A stretch of 64,000 bases of DNA from DAHUYF01 sp035623985 (GTDB taxonomy: Bacteria > Pseudomonadota > Alphaproteobacteria > ATCC43930 > CGMCC-115725), in the NCBI GenBank assembly GCA_035623985.1, contig DASPSJ010000020.1, positions 1 to 64,000 of the forward strand, in the 5' to 3' direction. Of this stretch, positions 1 through 6,725 are shown one piece after another. A program made the translations under genes and the position numbers. The notes under the pieces are model-generated. The model saw only the letters and a program-made list of their open reading frames with translations, did no database searches and was not told where the DNA came from. The stretch's first letter is position 1; each line of letters begins with the position of its first letter.

Positions 1-135
1 ATTACGAAAGAGACTACGTCAACACCGTCTCATAAGTGCACCATATAGGGTAACAGTTTCGCGTAAAAAATTGAGTCGGAAGAGTCGCTTAGCCCTTGCC
101 GCCGTTAGCTAAATTCCTTTCCGTGGAAATCCAGG

Positions 136-1002
136 CTAGGCCAGCACCAGCGCCTGCGCCTTCTCGCGCAGCGCCGGCGGCAGCGGCGTCGAGCGCCGCG
201 CCTCCATGTCGAGATGCACGGCCGACTGATGGAAAAGCGCCAGCCGCTCGCCGCTTTGCGTCCCGCGCATCTCATGCACCATGCGCAGCGAGGAATTGCC
301 GACGCCGACGAGCCCGCTGCGCAGCTCCACGCCTTCGCCTGCGCCCGGCGGCGGCGCCAGCAGATGGAGCCGGGTCTCGAAGGTCGAGAGGCCGCGCCGC
401 TGCTCGCGCATATAGCCGGCGGTCATGCCGAAGGCGTGGCAGACGTGAAGCCCGGCATAGGCGAAGCGGTGGACATAGCCCGACAGCGCCAGCTCGCCGC
501 GCTCGTCCACTTCCGCCGCCTTCACCCGGTTGGCGCCGGTGGGGATCATGCGCTCCGCCTGCGCCGGATCGGCCAGCGGCGGGAAGCCGGGGCTGACCCA
601 GGGCGCCGCCGCCGCCGCCAGCCGGCGCCGGACCTCGCCGCCGCCGCCATAGGGCAGCGCGCGCGGCACGAGGCGATGCTCGACCAGCGTCGCCACCTCG
701 TCCTCCTCGGTGGCGACGAGTTCGTGGCCGATGACGACGGCCTCGCCGTCTTCGCCGATGACGCCGCTGCGGATGGCGATGCCGTCGCCGGCGCGCAGCT
801 CGCGCTTGTAGCGCACCAGGAGCCGGTTCGAGCGCCAGGCGGCGCCGGGCGGCAGGCCGGGCGCCAGGCGCTCGATCAGGCTCGCCGCGGCGTCGGCGAA
901 GCGGTCGAAGTAAAGGGCGATGGTGAGATGGCCCATCACGTCGCATTCCCAGGCCGCGACCGCGCTGCGATAGGTCTCGACCAGCCTCGCTGGCTCTGCC
1001 AT
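136..1002 (-). CDS. Acyl-CoA thioesterase-like protein (double hotdog)
   Basis: A 288-residue protein whose N-terminal part has the hotdog-thioesterase pattern ECDVMGHLTIALYFDRFADA (about residues 18-38), as in 4-hydroxybenzoyl-CoA/acyl-CoA thioesterases. A second hotdog-like segment occupies the C-terminal half (about 150-285), so it resembles two-domain thioesterases acting on a cytoplasmic acyl-CoA. The start is supported by AAGGAG a few bases upstream of the ATG. The NUDIX gene lies directly upstream on the same strand with a 26-base gap, so the two may be co-transcribed. The substrate cannot be told from sequence. Confidence 0.8.
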   Translation of the reverse strand: MAEPARLVETYRSAVAAWECDVMGHLTIALYFDRFADAAASLIERLAPGLPPGAAWRSNRLLVRYKRELRAGDGIAIRSGVIGEDGEAVVIGHELVATEEDEVATLVEHRLVPRALPYGGGGEVRRRLAAAAAPWVSPGFPPLADPAQAERMIPTGANRVKAAEVDERGELALSGYVHRFAYAGLHVCHAFGMTAGYMREQRRGLSTFETRLHLLAPPPGAGEGVELRSGLVGVGNSSLRMVHEMRGTQSGERLALFHQSAVHLDMEARRSTPLPPALREKAQALVLA

Positions 1003-1028
1003 GGCTTCTCCTTTGCGCCGGCGCGCGA

Positions 1029-1502
1029 CTATGCCATGGGCGCGGCTTCGAGGTAAGCGCGCGCATAGGGCGAGAGCTTTGCCGCCAGCGCCGCCGCCGG
1101 CGTCATGAAGGAGGCCTCGACGATCTCGCGCCGGTCGAGGCGCAGCGCCGGCGGCTCCACCAGGCGCAGCGCGAAGATCGCGACGCGGTCGCGGCGGTAA
1201 TCCAGCAGCAAGGTCATCTCGCGCTCCAGCGTCAGCGCCTCTTCCGGCACGGCGATGCCGACCTCCTCGGCGAGCTCGCGGCAGGCGCAGGCGCGCGGCG
1301 TCTCGCCCGGCCCCAGCCCGCCGCCGGGGAAGTGCAGCGTGTCGCGATAGGATTGGCGCAGCACCAGCACCCGCCCCTCATGCCACACCGCGACCACGGC
1401 GCCCCGATGCGCCGGCCGGCGCAGGAACCACCACAGCCGCATCGCCGGAAAACCCAGGCGATAGGCGAGCCGGAGAACGGCATCGACGGGCGCGCGCAGC
1501 AT
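1029..1502 (-). CDS. NUDIX hydrolase
   Basis: The Nudix box G-x5-E-x7-REUxEExGU is intact, reading GLGPGETPRACACRELAEEV in the middle of the protein, so a divalent-metal nucleoside-diphosphate-X hydrolase is expected. I place the start at the ATG ending at 1502 because GGGAAG lies just upstream; a longer reading to 1571 adds a low-complexity Ala/Arg stretch unlike the family. The protein is then 157 residues, normal for a single-domain Nudix enzyme. The substrate is unknown. It probably shares a transcript with the thioesterase gene downstream. Confidence 0.85.
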   Translation of the reverse strand: MLRAPVDAVLRLAYRLGFPAMRLWWFLRRPAHRGAVVAVWHEGRVLVLRQSYRDTLHFPGGGLGPGETPRACACRELAEEVGIAVPEEALTLEREMTLLLDYRRDRVAIFALRLVEPPALRLDRREIVEASFMTPAAALAAKLSPYARAYLEAAPMA

Positions 1503-1689
1503 GCTGGCTTCCCTGGCGCTCGCGGCCGCCGCGGCACCCGCGCTTTCGGCACCTCTCCCGCAGTGCAGCATCGCCGGCCGCGAATACTTTGCATCCGGCT
1601 AAAATTTTAGCCAAATCCATCGCGAATCAGCTTGTTATTAATCTCCAATTAAGCTCTTGTCTTCGCCAGAGCGAAATCGGGAGGCGACG

Positions 1690-1884
1690 ATGACCGAAGG
1701 GTCGCTGCATCACTTGCCCCTGCGACTGTCCCAAAGCACTGTCCGGCCAGGAAAAAAGCAGATCCTGCGCGCCCATATGACGGCGCTGGCGCGGCGGATC
1801 TACGGCCCCGATGCGGCGGGCGGCCATTACCGCGGCCTGGCGGTCAGCATCTTGCAGGCGCGGCGCCGGGCGGCGGGGCGCTAG
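1690..1884 (+). CDS. Small hypothetical protein, basic
   Basis: A 64-residue basic protein starting at an ATG preceded by GGGAGG at a good distance; a longer in-frame reading from 1657 lacks such a site. No domain is recognised. The body reads like a small helical, Arg-rich protein, and it precedes the PilZ gene by 17 bases in the same direction. The upstream 110 bases are relatively AT-rich and probably hold the promoter. The ribosome-binding site and the context argue that it is real; function unknown. Confidence 0.5.
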   Translation: MTEGSLHHLPLRLSQSTVRPGKKQILRAHMTALARRIYGPDAAGGHYRGLAVSILQARRRAAGR

Positions 1885-1901
1885 AGCCAGCGTGCACGCC
1901 C

Positions 1902-2261
1902 ATGGAGCCCAACATTCGCCGGCTGCGTCGCCCCGAGAGCGACGACAGCGCGCCGGGACGGCGCTGGAAAACCGACTGGCCGGCCGAGCTCGGCACGCCG
2001 CAAGGGCGCCAGAACTGCGTCGTGCTCGACATTTCGAGCTGGGGCGCGCGGCTGCGCCTTGACGCCGCCGCCGCGGTGCCGGAGCACGTGTGGCTCGTCC
2101 TCGACAGCGTCGGCGCCATCGCCGCCAATCTCATCTGGCGGCGCGACGACATGCTCGGCCTGCAATTCCTCGAGCAGCAGGCTTGGATCCGCCGCCTCTA
2201 CGCGCGGCGCCTCGATCCCCTCGCCTGGCCCCCGGCGGGCGGCAGCCAGCCGCACCCCTGA
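1902..2261 (+). CDS. PilZ domain protein
   Basis: A 119-residue protein with the PilZ beta-barrel layout: an N-terminal Arg-rich segment (RRLRRPESD, then RRWKTDW), the strand VVLDISSWGARLRL (about 41-54) matching the D/NxSxxG motif, and a C-terminal strand pair ending MLGLQF. PilZ domains usually bind cyclic di-GMP through RxxxR and D/NxSxxG; the second motif is clear (DISSWG), the first less so, so binding is likely but not certain. As a stand-alone PilZ it would act as a small cytoplasmic c-di-GMP effector. It sits between a small hypothetical gene and a DJ-1/PfpI gene in the same direction. Confidence 0.75.
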   Translation: MEPNIRRLRRPESDDSAPGRRWKTDWPAELGTPQGRQNCVVLDISSWGARLRLDAAAAVPEHVWLVLDSVGAIAANLIWRRDDMLGLQFLEQQAWIRRLYARRLDPLAWPPAGGSQPHP

Positions 2262-2288
2262 GCCGGCGCGCCGGGCGCGGGCCGCCTG

Positions 2289-3047
2289 ATGGCCGGCGTG
2301 GTGATCGTTCTGCCGGAGCGCGATGTCGATCCGACCGAGACCGGCGTGCCGTGGCGCGTGCTGACCGGGCGCGGCCATGAGGTCGTCTTCGCCACCCCCG
2401 ACGGCCGGCCGGCCGAGGCCGATCCGCGGATGGTGACGGGGGAAGGGCTCGGCCTTTTCGCGCCCTTGCTCAAGGCCGACCGCAACGGGCGCGGTGCCCA
2501 TGACGCGATGATCGCGAGCGACGCCTTCCGCCGGCCGATCCCTTACGGCGACGTCGGCGCCGACGCCTTCGACGCGCTGCTGCTGCCGGGCGGCCATGCC
2601 AAGGGGATGCGGCCTTATCTCGAATCCGAGCGTCTTTTTGACGCCATCGCCGGCTTCTTCGCGCGGGAGAAGCCCGTCGCCGCCATCTGCCACGGCGTGC
2701 TGCTCGCCGCGCGCGCGCGCGGGAAGGCCGGAAAGTCCGTGCTCCATGGCCGCAAGACCACCGGCCTTCCCCGGCTGATGGAGCTCGGCGCCTGGGCGCT
2801 GACCGGACTCTATCTCGGCGATTACTACCGCACCTACCGGCAGACGGTGGAGGATGAGGTGCGCGGGCTGCTCGCGCGGCCGGAGGATTTCATCAGAGGG
2901 CCGCTGAGCCTCGCGCGCGACGCGCCCGGCCGGCTCGAGCGCGGCTTCACCGTGCGCGACGGCAGCTACCTCTCGGCGCGCTGGCCCGGCGACGCGCATC
3001 GCTTCGCCGACGAGCTCGCTTCGATGCTGGAGCGGCCGAACGCCTGA
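2289..3047 (+). CDS. DJ-1/PfpI family protein (type 1 glutamine amidotransferase-like)
   Basis: A 252-residue protein with a flavodoxin-like start (VVIVLPERDVDPTETGVPW), the ALLLPGGHAKGM strand-turn, and the nucleophile elbow AAICHGVLLAAR carrying the catalytic Cys followed by His, typical of DJ-1/PfpI and Hsp31-like proteins. The C-terminal extension (about 195-250) is longer than in minimal PfpI proteins. Chaperone, glyoxalase III or amidase activity cannot be separated from sequence. It is the last protein-coding gene before the tRNA-Ser gene. Confidence 0.85.
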   Translation: MAGVVIVLPERDVDPTETGVPWRVLTGRGHEVVFATPDGRPAEADPRMVTGEGLGLFAPLLKADRNGRGAHDAMIASDAFRRPIPYGDVGADAFDALLLPGGHAKGMRPYLESERLFDAIAGFFAREKPVAAICHGVLLAARARGKAGKSVLHGRKTTGLPRLMELGAWALTGLYLGDYYRTYRQTVEDEVRGLLARPEDFIRGPLSLARDAPGRLERGFTVRDGSYLSARWPGDAHRFADELASMLERPNA

Positions 3048-3115
3048 GCGGCTGGCGCCGCTTGCGCGCGGCCGGCGGCGGCGCTTATGGTCGCGGGCCT
3101 CGTGGCCTGCGCCAA

Positions 3116-3205
3116 GGATGGGTGGCCGAGCGGTTTAAGGCACCGGTCTTGAAAACCGGCAGGGGTGCAAGCCCCTCGTGAGTTCGAATCTCACCCCATC
3201 CGCCA
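3116..3205 (+). tRNA. tRNA-Ser(UGA)
   Basis: The acceptor stem GGATGGG pairs with CCCATCC at 3195-3201, followed by discriminator G and an encoded CCA (3203-3205). The anticodon stem CCGGT/ACCGG encloses the loop CTTGAAA with anticodon TGA, and a long variable arm (GGGGTGCAAGCCCC) marks a class II serine tRNA. The T-arm contains GTTCGAATC. A toxin-antitoxin cluster begins about 50 bases downstream, so the 3' end may have been an integration site, but no second copy of the tRNA 3' end was noticed in the window. Confidence 0.97.
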
Positions 3206-3257
3206 GGTTCACTCGTGTCCTATCCTTCGGCGCCACGAGGTCCGGGAGCGGCCGGCG

Positions 3258-3689
3258 CTACGACCGGCGGCCCTCATCGATCCAAAACGGATTGAGGACC
3301 GCAGCCCCGAGGCCGGCAATATTGCGGTCGTTGCGCGTCACGAGCGTCAGATCATTGGCCAAGGCTGTGGCCGCCAGCAAGCCGTCGATGACCGGTATCG
3401 GCCTGATGGCGCTCATGCGCCCCCAGTGGTCGGCGACCACCTTGTCGACGCCGAGTACGCGACTGCCGAATGCGGCCTCAACCTGTCCGAGCCAGCGTTC
3501 GAGCGCTGAAGCTTTGTCGGGATCGCGTGAGCGCAAAAGTTCGACACCTTTTCGGATCTCGCCGAGCACGAGGGCGCTGAGAAAGAGATCCTCATCGGCG
3601 ATCGAAGCATACCAGGCGGAAACGTGGGGATCGCATCGATCGCCCTTGCGAACCTCGGAAATGATGTTCGTATCGATGAGGTAGCTCAT
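3258..3689 (-). CDS. vapC: VapC-type PIN-domain toxin
   Basis: A 143-residue PIN-domain ribonuclease. The acidic residues expected for metal binding are visible: D6 (LIDTNI), E44 (LGEIRKG), D102 (VIDGLLAA) and D121 (TRNDRN). It is the toxin of a type II toxin-antitoxin pair. Its ATG overlaps the stop of the antitoxin gene upstream on the same strand by 4 bases (3686-3689), the usual arrangement for translational coupling. It is the first gene behind tRNA-Ser, convergent to it. Confidence 0.92.
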   Translation of the reverse strand: MSYLIDTNIISEVRKGDRCDPHVSAWYASIADEDLFLSALVLGEIRKGVELLRSRDPDKASALERWLGQVEAAFGSRVLGVDKVVADHWGRMSAIRPIPVIDGLLAATALANDLTLVTRNDRNIAGLGAAVLNPFWIDEGRRS

Positions 3690-3970
3690 AGATCGACGTC
3701 GCGTCCAAGGTCATGGCCGCGGTCGAGGTCGATCCCCTCCAGCGGCGCCGACGCAAGCAACGCCTTCAGGCTCAGCTTGGTCGGTTCGACAAATCGTTGT
3801 CGAAGAAGCGCGCGCGCGGCGGCTTGACGAGTCGGATCGGACAAGGCGGCCGCCACCTGGCGCACGAGGCCCGCATCTTCCTTGCGGACGTTGACTTCGA
3901 CCCGGACAAAGCCCTGCCGCGCCTTGCGCGCGCGGTGTTTGGCGAGCGAAGATCGTACGCGACTGCTCAT
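3686..3970 (-). CDS. Antitoxin partner of the VapC at 3258-3689
   Basis: A 94-residue basic protein (N-terminus SRVRSSLAKHRARKAR) with a central RVEVNVRKEDAGLVR strand-helix like a small ribbon-helix-helix antitoxin, and an acidic hydrophobic C-terminus (PLEGIDLDRGHD) of the kind that docks into a PIN toxin. Assignment rests mainly on position: it is immediately upstream of and overlaps the vapC gene. It probably neutralises that toxin and represses the pair. The family name is not certain. Confidence 0.75.
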   Translation of the reverse strand: MSSRVRSSLAKHRARKARQGFVRVEVNVRKEDAGLVRQVAAALSDPTRQAAARALLRQRFVEPTKLSLKALLASAPLEGIDLDRGHDLGRDVDL

Positions 3971-4305
3971 TTTCCAACTCTCAATTTCCCGGAAATTTTA
4001 CCGGAAAGCGCCGGAGGCCGCAAGCCTGAAATCGTCGCCTGAAATCGTCAGCTATAGAGCGATAGCGTAGTCATAGTTCTCATCATCGTCTGTCGTGGCC
4101 CGCCAGGTTTCTTTTGCAGAGGCTCGGGCTGTTCGAGCCCTTTGGTCTCACGAGCCACAAGCAGGAGATTTGCGACCAAACTTTCAGACGATCGACGAGC
4201 AAGTGAGGCATAATTGTATCGGTATTGAAGCAACGAGCCGCGCGACCATGGAAGCGACCGCGCGGAGATGCTATCTTTGCCTTGTCAGGGATTGGCTTGA
4301 TCAGG
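3971..4305. other. 335-base gap between divergent TA modules
   Basis: It separates the minus-strand TA pair (3258-3970) from the plus-strand VapB/VapC remnant. It is less GC-rich than the core flanks and should contain the promoters of both modules. Several open frames run through it on both strands, but none has a convincing ribosome-binding site or recognisable motif. I see no transposase or RNA gene. Confidence 0.4.
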
Positions 4306-4551
4306 ATGCAGATCGTGTCCGCAAAAGTTGACGAGCTCGCGCAGCGTCTCGCCCGCGTTACGGGCGAGGACGTCGAAACGGCGTTGGAGCGGGCGATCGA
4401 AGAGCGCCTGTCTCGCGTGGCCGGAGCCGGCCCTGTGGACCGCGAGGCGGCGCTGCGGCGATTTTTTGACCGCGTATCCCGGATGCCTGTCAAGGATCAC
4501 CGGCCGACCGACGAGATTATCGGCTATGGCCCGGACGGGCTGCCGTCTTAA
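4306..4551 (+). CDS. VapB-type antitoxin
   Basis: About 81 residues, starting near the ATG at 4306 (a longer reading from 4225 has no better support). The N-terminal half VDELAQRLARVTGEDVETAL followed by ERAIEERL is the ribbon-helix-helix pattern of Rv0623-type VapB antitoxins. The C-terminal tail (RPTDEIIGYGPDGLP) is the usual toxin-binding segment. Its stop codon overlaps the start of the following PIN-domain gene by one base. Since that toxin is internally deleted, this antitoxin may no longer have a working partner. Confidence 0.8.
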   Translation: MQIVSAKVDELAQRLARVTGEDVETALERAIEERLSRVAGAGPVDREAALRRFFDRVSRMPVKDHRPTDEIIGYGPDGLPS

Positions 4552-4823
4552 TGATTCTCGACACGTCGGCCATCGTCGCGACGATTTCCGGCGAACCGGA
4601 AGGTTCGCGCTTCCAAGACGCCATGCTGCGCGGGCCATCGCTCGCGATCTCGGCCGTCACTGCGGCATTCGATGCGTTCCAGTGCTTCGGAAAAGGGCAA
4701 GGCCATCCCGCGCAGCTTGACATCGTGGATTGCGCCGCCTACGCCCTCGCAAGAATTCGCGGCGAGCCGTTGCTGTTCAAAGGGAGCGACTTCGAGAAGA
4801 CCGACCTCCAATCGGCGCTGTAG
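4551..4823 (+). pseudogene. Internally deleted VapC (PIN-domain) toxin
   Basis: Only 90 residues where Rv0624-type VapC toxins have about 130. The N-terminus (MILDTSAIVATISGEPEGSR) and C-terminus (DIVDCAAYALARIRGEPLLF, then KGSDF) match the family, but the text jumps at about residues 38-40 from the end of the first helix-strand unit (AISAVTA) straight into the late helix (AFDAFQCFGKG). That removes about 40 residues in frame, including the conserved Glu near position 42. D4 and D60 remain. It is most likely an inactive toxin, although the frame is intact and a truncated protein could still be made. Confidence 0.75.
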
Positions 4824-4846
4824 GCGGCCCGGGGAAATCGCCGCGA

Positions 4847-5119
4847 ATGGCCAAAATTCGGGTCGAGAAAGGCAGCGGCAACGTCTTCTTAGATATCGGG
4901 TTTACGCCGGCCGAAGCGGCGGAATTGGCCGCAAAATGCGAGCTGATGGTCGCGATCAAAGACGTTATCGTGCGGCGGAAGCTGACACGACGGAAAGCAG
5001 CTACGCTCTGCCGGACAGATCAGCGGGCACTGGCGAGCCTGCTGCGCGGCCGCATGGACCACGTCACCGTCAGTCAGCTTGAGAGGTGGCGTGCCGCGCT
5101 GGCATCGGCACGTGGTTGA
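4847..5119 (+). CDS. XRE/HigA-type HTH antitoxin-like protein
   Basis: A 90-residue protein beginning MAKIRVEKGSGNVFLDIG, the signature opening of HTH_37-type XRE antitoxins, with a helix-turn-helix in the middle (KLTRRKAATLCRTDQRALAS) and a following LLRGRMDHVTVSQLERW. Such proteins normally follow a RelE/HigB-like toxin gene, but the gene upstream is the deleted VapC, so this is an orphan here. It could be a stand-alone repressor or the survivor of a decayed TA pair. Its start ATG is 23 bases after the VapC remnant. Confidence 0.75.
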   Translation: MAKIRVEKGSGNVFLDIGFTPAEAAELAAKCELMVAIKDVIVRRKLTRRKAATLCRTDQRALASLLRGRMDHVTVSQLERWRAALASARG

Positions 5120-5351
5120 CGCCCGTGGCCACGACGTCCGCCGTCATGCGTTTTCAACCGGCTAAATCCGCCGTTCCCGTGGGGGTACGGGTGTGAGCAA
5201 CACGGTATTGCGCCGAATTAAACAGTTGAAATAGCAATCTAATTCAGCGTACAAGCGCAGACACCCCATCCACTAAGCTTGCTTGGCGAGCGCTCCGGTG
5301 ACGGCGGATATCGGCTTGACGGTAGACGCGCCAGCTCATTTGGCCTATGCT

Positions 5352-5365
5352 TAGGCATATGCCTA
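5352..5365. promoter_or_regulatory. Perfect 14-bp palindrome in front of vapBC
   Basis: TAGGCATATGCCTA is a perfect inverted repeat ending 11 bases before the chosen GTG start of the VapB gene. Type II antitoxins commonly bind such palindromes to autoregulate their operons, so this is a candidate operator for VapB or the VapBC complex. Seen directly; the function is inferred. Confidence 0.55.
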
Positions 5366-5376
5366 GGGAGATGCTC

Positions 5377-5610
5377 GTGGCCCTCGAACGACACGTCAAG
5401 CTTTTCAAGAATGGCCGAAATCAAGCTGTGCGAATTCCCCGCGAGTTCGAGCTTCCCGGCGAGGACGCGATCATGCGCAAGGAAGGTAGCAGGCTGATCA
5501 TCGAGCCCACGCCGCCAAAATCGCTGCTGGCTCTGCTGGCGACCCTGGCGCCGATTAGTGAAGATTTTCCACCGATCCCCGATGCCCCTCCCGATCCCGT
5601 CGAGATTTGA
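5377..5610 (+). CDS. vapB: VapB (AbrB/MazE-type) antitoxin
   Basis: A 77-residue antitoxin with the swapped-hairpin AbrB pattern VKLFKNGRNQAVRIPREFEL and a C-terminal toxin-binding tail ending DPVEI. I choose GTG at 5377 because GGGAG lies 6 bases upstream and homologues begin at MALERHV; ATGs at 5359 and 5371 would overlap the ribosome-binding site or the palindrome. The stop overlaps the vapC start by one base. It binds DNA and neutralises the downstream toxin; the palindrome at 5352-5365 is its likely operator. Confidence 0.9.
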   Translation: MALERHVKLFKNGRNQAVRIPREFELPGEDAIMRKEGSRLIIEPTPPKSLLALLATLAPISEDFPPIPDAPPDPVEI

Positions 5611-6017
5611 TGCGTTACCTGCTCGACACCAACATCGTCTCCGACCTCGTCCGCAATCCGCAGGGCCGTATCGCTGGCCACATCGGTGATGTCGGCGAAG
5701 CGCAAATCTGCACCAGCATCATCGTCGCCGCAGAACTGCGTTACGGGGCCACGAAAAGGAGATCGCGGCGACTCGCGGCTCAGCTTGAAGCGGTGCTCGC
5801 GGCATTCGAGGTGCTACCTTTCGAACCTCCCGCCGATATCACTTATGGCAAGCTCCGCACGCGCCTCGAACAAGCCGGTACGCCCATCGGCGGCAACGAT
5901 CTGCTCATCGCCGCTCAGGCCATGACGCTCGGCTACACCATCGTCACCGACAACGAGCGCGAGTTCGCCCGCATCGTCGGCCTGCGGCGCGAGAATTGGC
6001 TGCGGCAAGCCCGGTGA
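5610..6017 (+). CDS. vapC: VapC (FitB-like) PIN-domain toxin
   Basis: A 135-residue PIN-domain toxin with all expected acidic residues: D6 (LLDTNIVSDLV), E42 (AAELRYG), D97 (GGNDLLIAA) and D114/E116 (VTDNEREF), and the typical ending GLRRENW. It should be a Mg2+-dependent endoribonuclease of FitB-like type, acting on tRNA or rRNA in the cytoplasm. Start ATG 5610 overlaps the vapB stop by one base, so the pair is translationally coupled. This looks like an intact module. Confidence 0.93.
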   Translation: MRYLLDTNIVSDLVRNPQGRIAGHIGDVGEAQICTSIIVAAELRYGATKRRSRRLAAQLEAVLAAFEVLPFEPPADITYGKLRTRLEQAGTPIGGNDLLIAAQAMTLGYTIVTDNEREFARIVGLRRENWLRQAR

Positions 6018-6113
6018 GCGATTGAACCGAGCAATACGTGTCGCAAGGCTTATGAAAGCGGTTTAGGTGCCATGCGCGTTGCGCAGCTCTATTGGAGCCA
6101 AACACTGCTCCGT

Positions 6114-6135
6114 GCTAGATTACATGTAACCTAGC
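6114..6135. promoter_or_regulatory. 22-bp near-perfect palindrome in front of mazEF
   Basis: The inverted repeat has arms GCTAG/CTAGC around the core TTACATGTAA, with one mismatched pair. It ends 10 bases before the ATG of the MazE-family antitoxin, directly in front of the AGGA ribosome-binding site, so protein bound here would block promoter and ribosome access. It is a candidate autoregulatory operator. Confidence 0.55.
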
Positions 6136-6145
6136 AGGACGACAC

Positions 6146-6382
6146 ATGACCACCTCGGCACGCGGCAAGTCATCGCGCGACAAGGTCCGGGCGCATCGCG
6201 AGCGGTTGCGCCGGCAGGGCCTACGGCCCATTCAGATCTGGGTGCCTGATGTACGCGCGCCGTCCTTCAAGGCCAAGGCGCATCGCCAATCGCTTGCGGT
6301 CGCCAAGAGTCGGCACGCCAAGGCGGACCAGAATTTCATCGACGCCATCTCCGATTTGAGCGATTTTTGGGACGTCCAGTGA
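6146..6382 (+). CDS. MazE-family antitoxin (DUF3018)
   Basis: A 78-residue protein with the conserved DUF3018 pattern RAHRERLRRQGLRPIQIWVP followed by KAHRQSLAVAKS, and an acidic C-terminus (FIDAISDLSDFWDV) suited to toxin binding. It is annotated in many alphaproteobacteria as an antitoxin MazE family protein and is always next to a PemK/MazF toxin, as here. The stop overlaps the toxin start by 4 bases (GTGA). The ATG is preceded by AGGA and by a palindromic candidate operator. Confidence 0.9.
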   Translation: MTTSARGKSSRDKVRAHRERLRRQGLRPIQIWVPDVRAPSFKAKAHRQSLAVAKSRHAKADQNFIDAISDLSDFWDVQ

Positions 6383-6723
6383 AGCGCGGAGAGATTTGGA
6401 CCGTCGCCGCAGGCAAAGGCTATGCGGGTAAGCCCCGCCCGGTGGTGATCTTGCAGGACGATCGCTTCGACGCCACGGACTCCCTCACGATCTGTGCCTT
6501 CACGACCGACCCGACCAACGCGCCGCTGTTCCGCCTGCCGATCGAGCCGAGTGAAACGAACGGCTTGCGGGCGCCGTGCCGTCTCATGGTGGACAAGATC
6601 ACCACCGTCCCAAAGACGAAAATTGGCGCGCGCATCGGACGACTTGGCGATGAAGATATTTTGCGCCTCAATCGCGCGGTACTCGTCTTCCTCGGGATGA
6701 CCGGCGCAGCCGCAAGCAGGTGA
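6379..6723 (+). CDS. PemK/MazF-type endoribonuclease toxin
   Basis: A 114-residue toxin beginning at GTG 6379 (KRGEIWTVAAG), a canonical MazF/PemK N-terminus. It continues with KPRPVVILQDD, the TICAFTTDP strand and a C-terminal LNRAVLVFLG helix. The family cleaves mRNA at short specific sequences; the recognition site cannot be predicted. It overlaps the antitoxin gene by 4 bases. It is convergent with the glycosyltransferase fusion gene, leaving only 2 bases between the stop codons, so no stand-alone terminator separates them. Confidence 0.93.
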   Translation: MKRGEIWTVAAGKGYAGKPRPVVILQDDRFDATDSLTICAFTTDPTNAPLFRLPIEPSETNGLRAPCRLMVDKITTVPKTKIGARIGRLGDEDILRLNRAVLVFLGMTGAAASR

Positions 6724-6725
6724 TT

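Noticed and set aside
4083..4493. A minus-strand frame in the TA cluster gap, considered as a transposase remnant
   Set aside because: No transposase motif could be named; the similarity impression was too weak to keep.
3116..6725. An integrated island with attL/attR at tRNA-Ser
   Set aside because: No integrase gene and no second copy of the tRNA 3' end was found in the window, so only the weaker claim of a TA cluster is kept.
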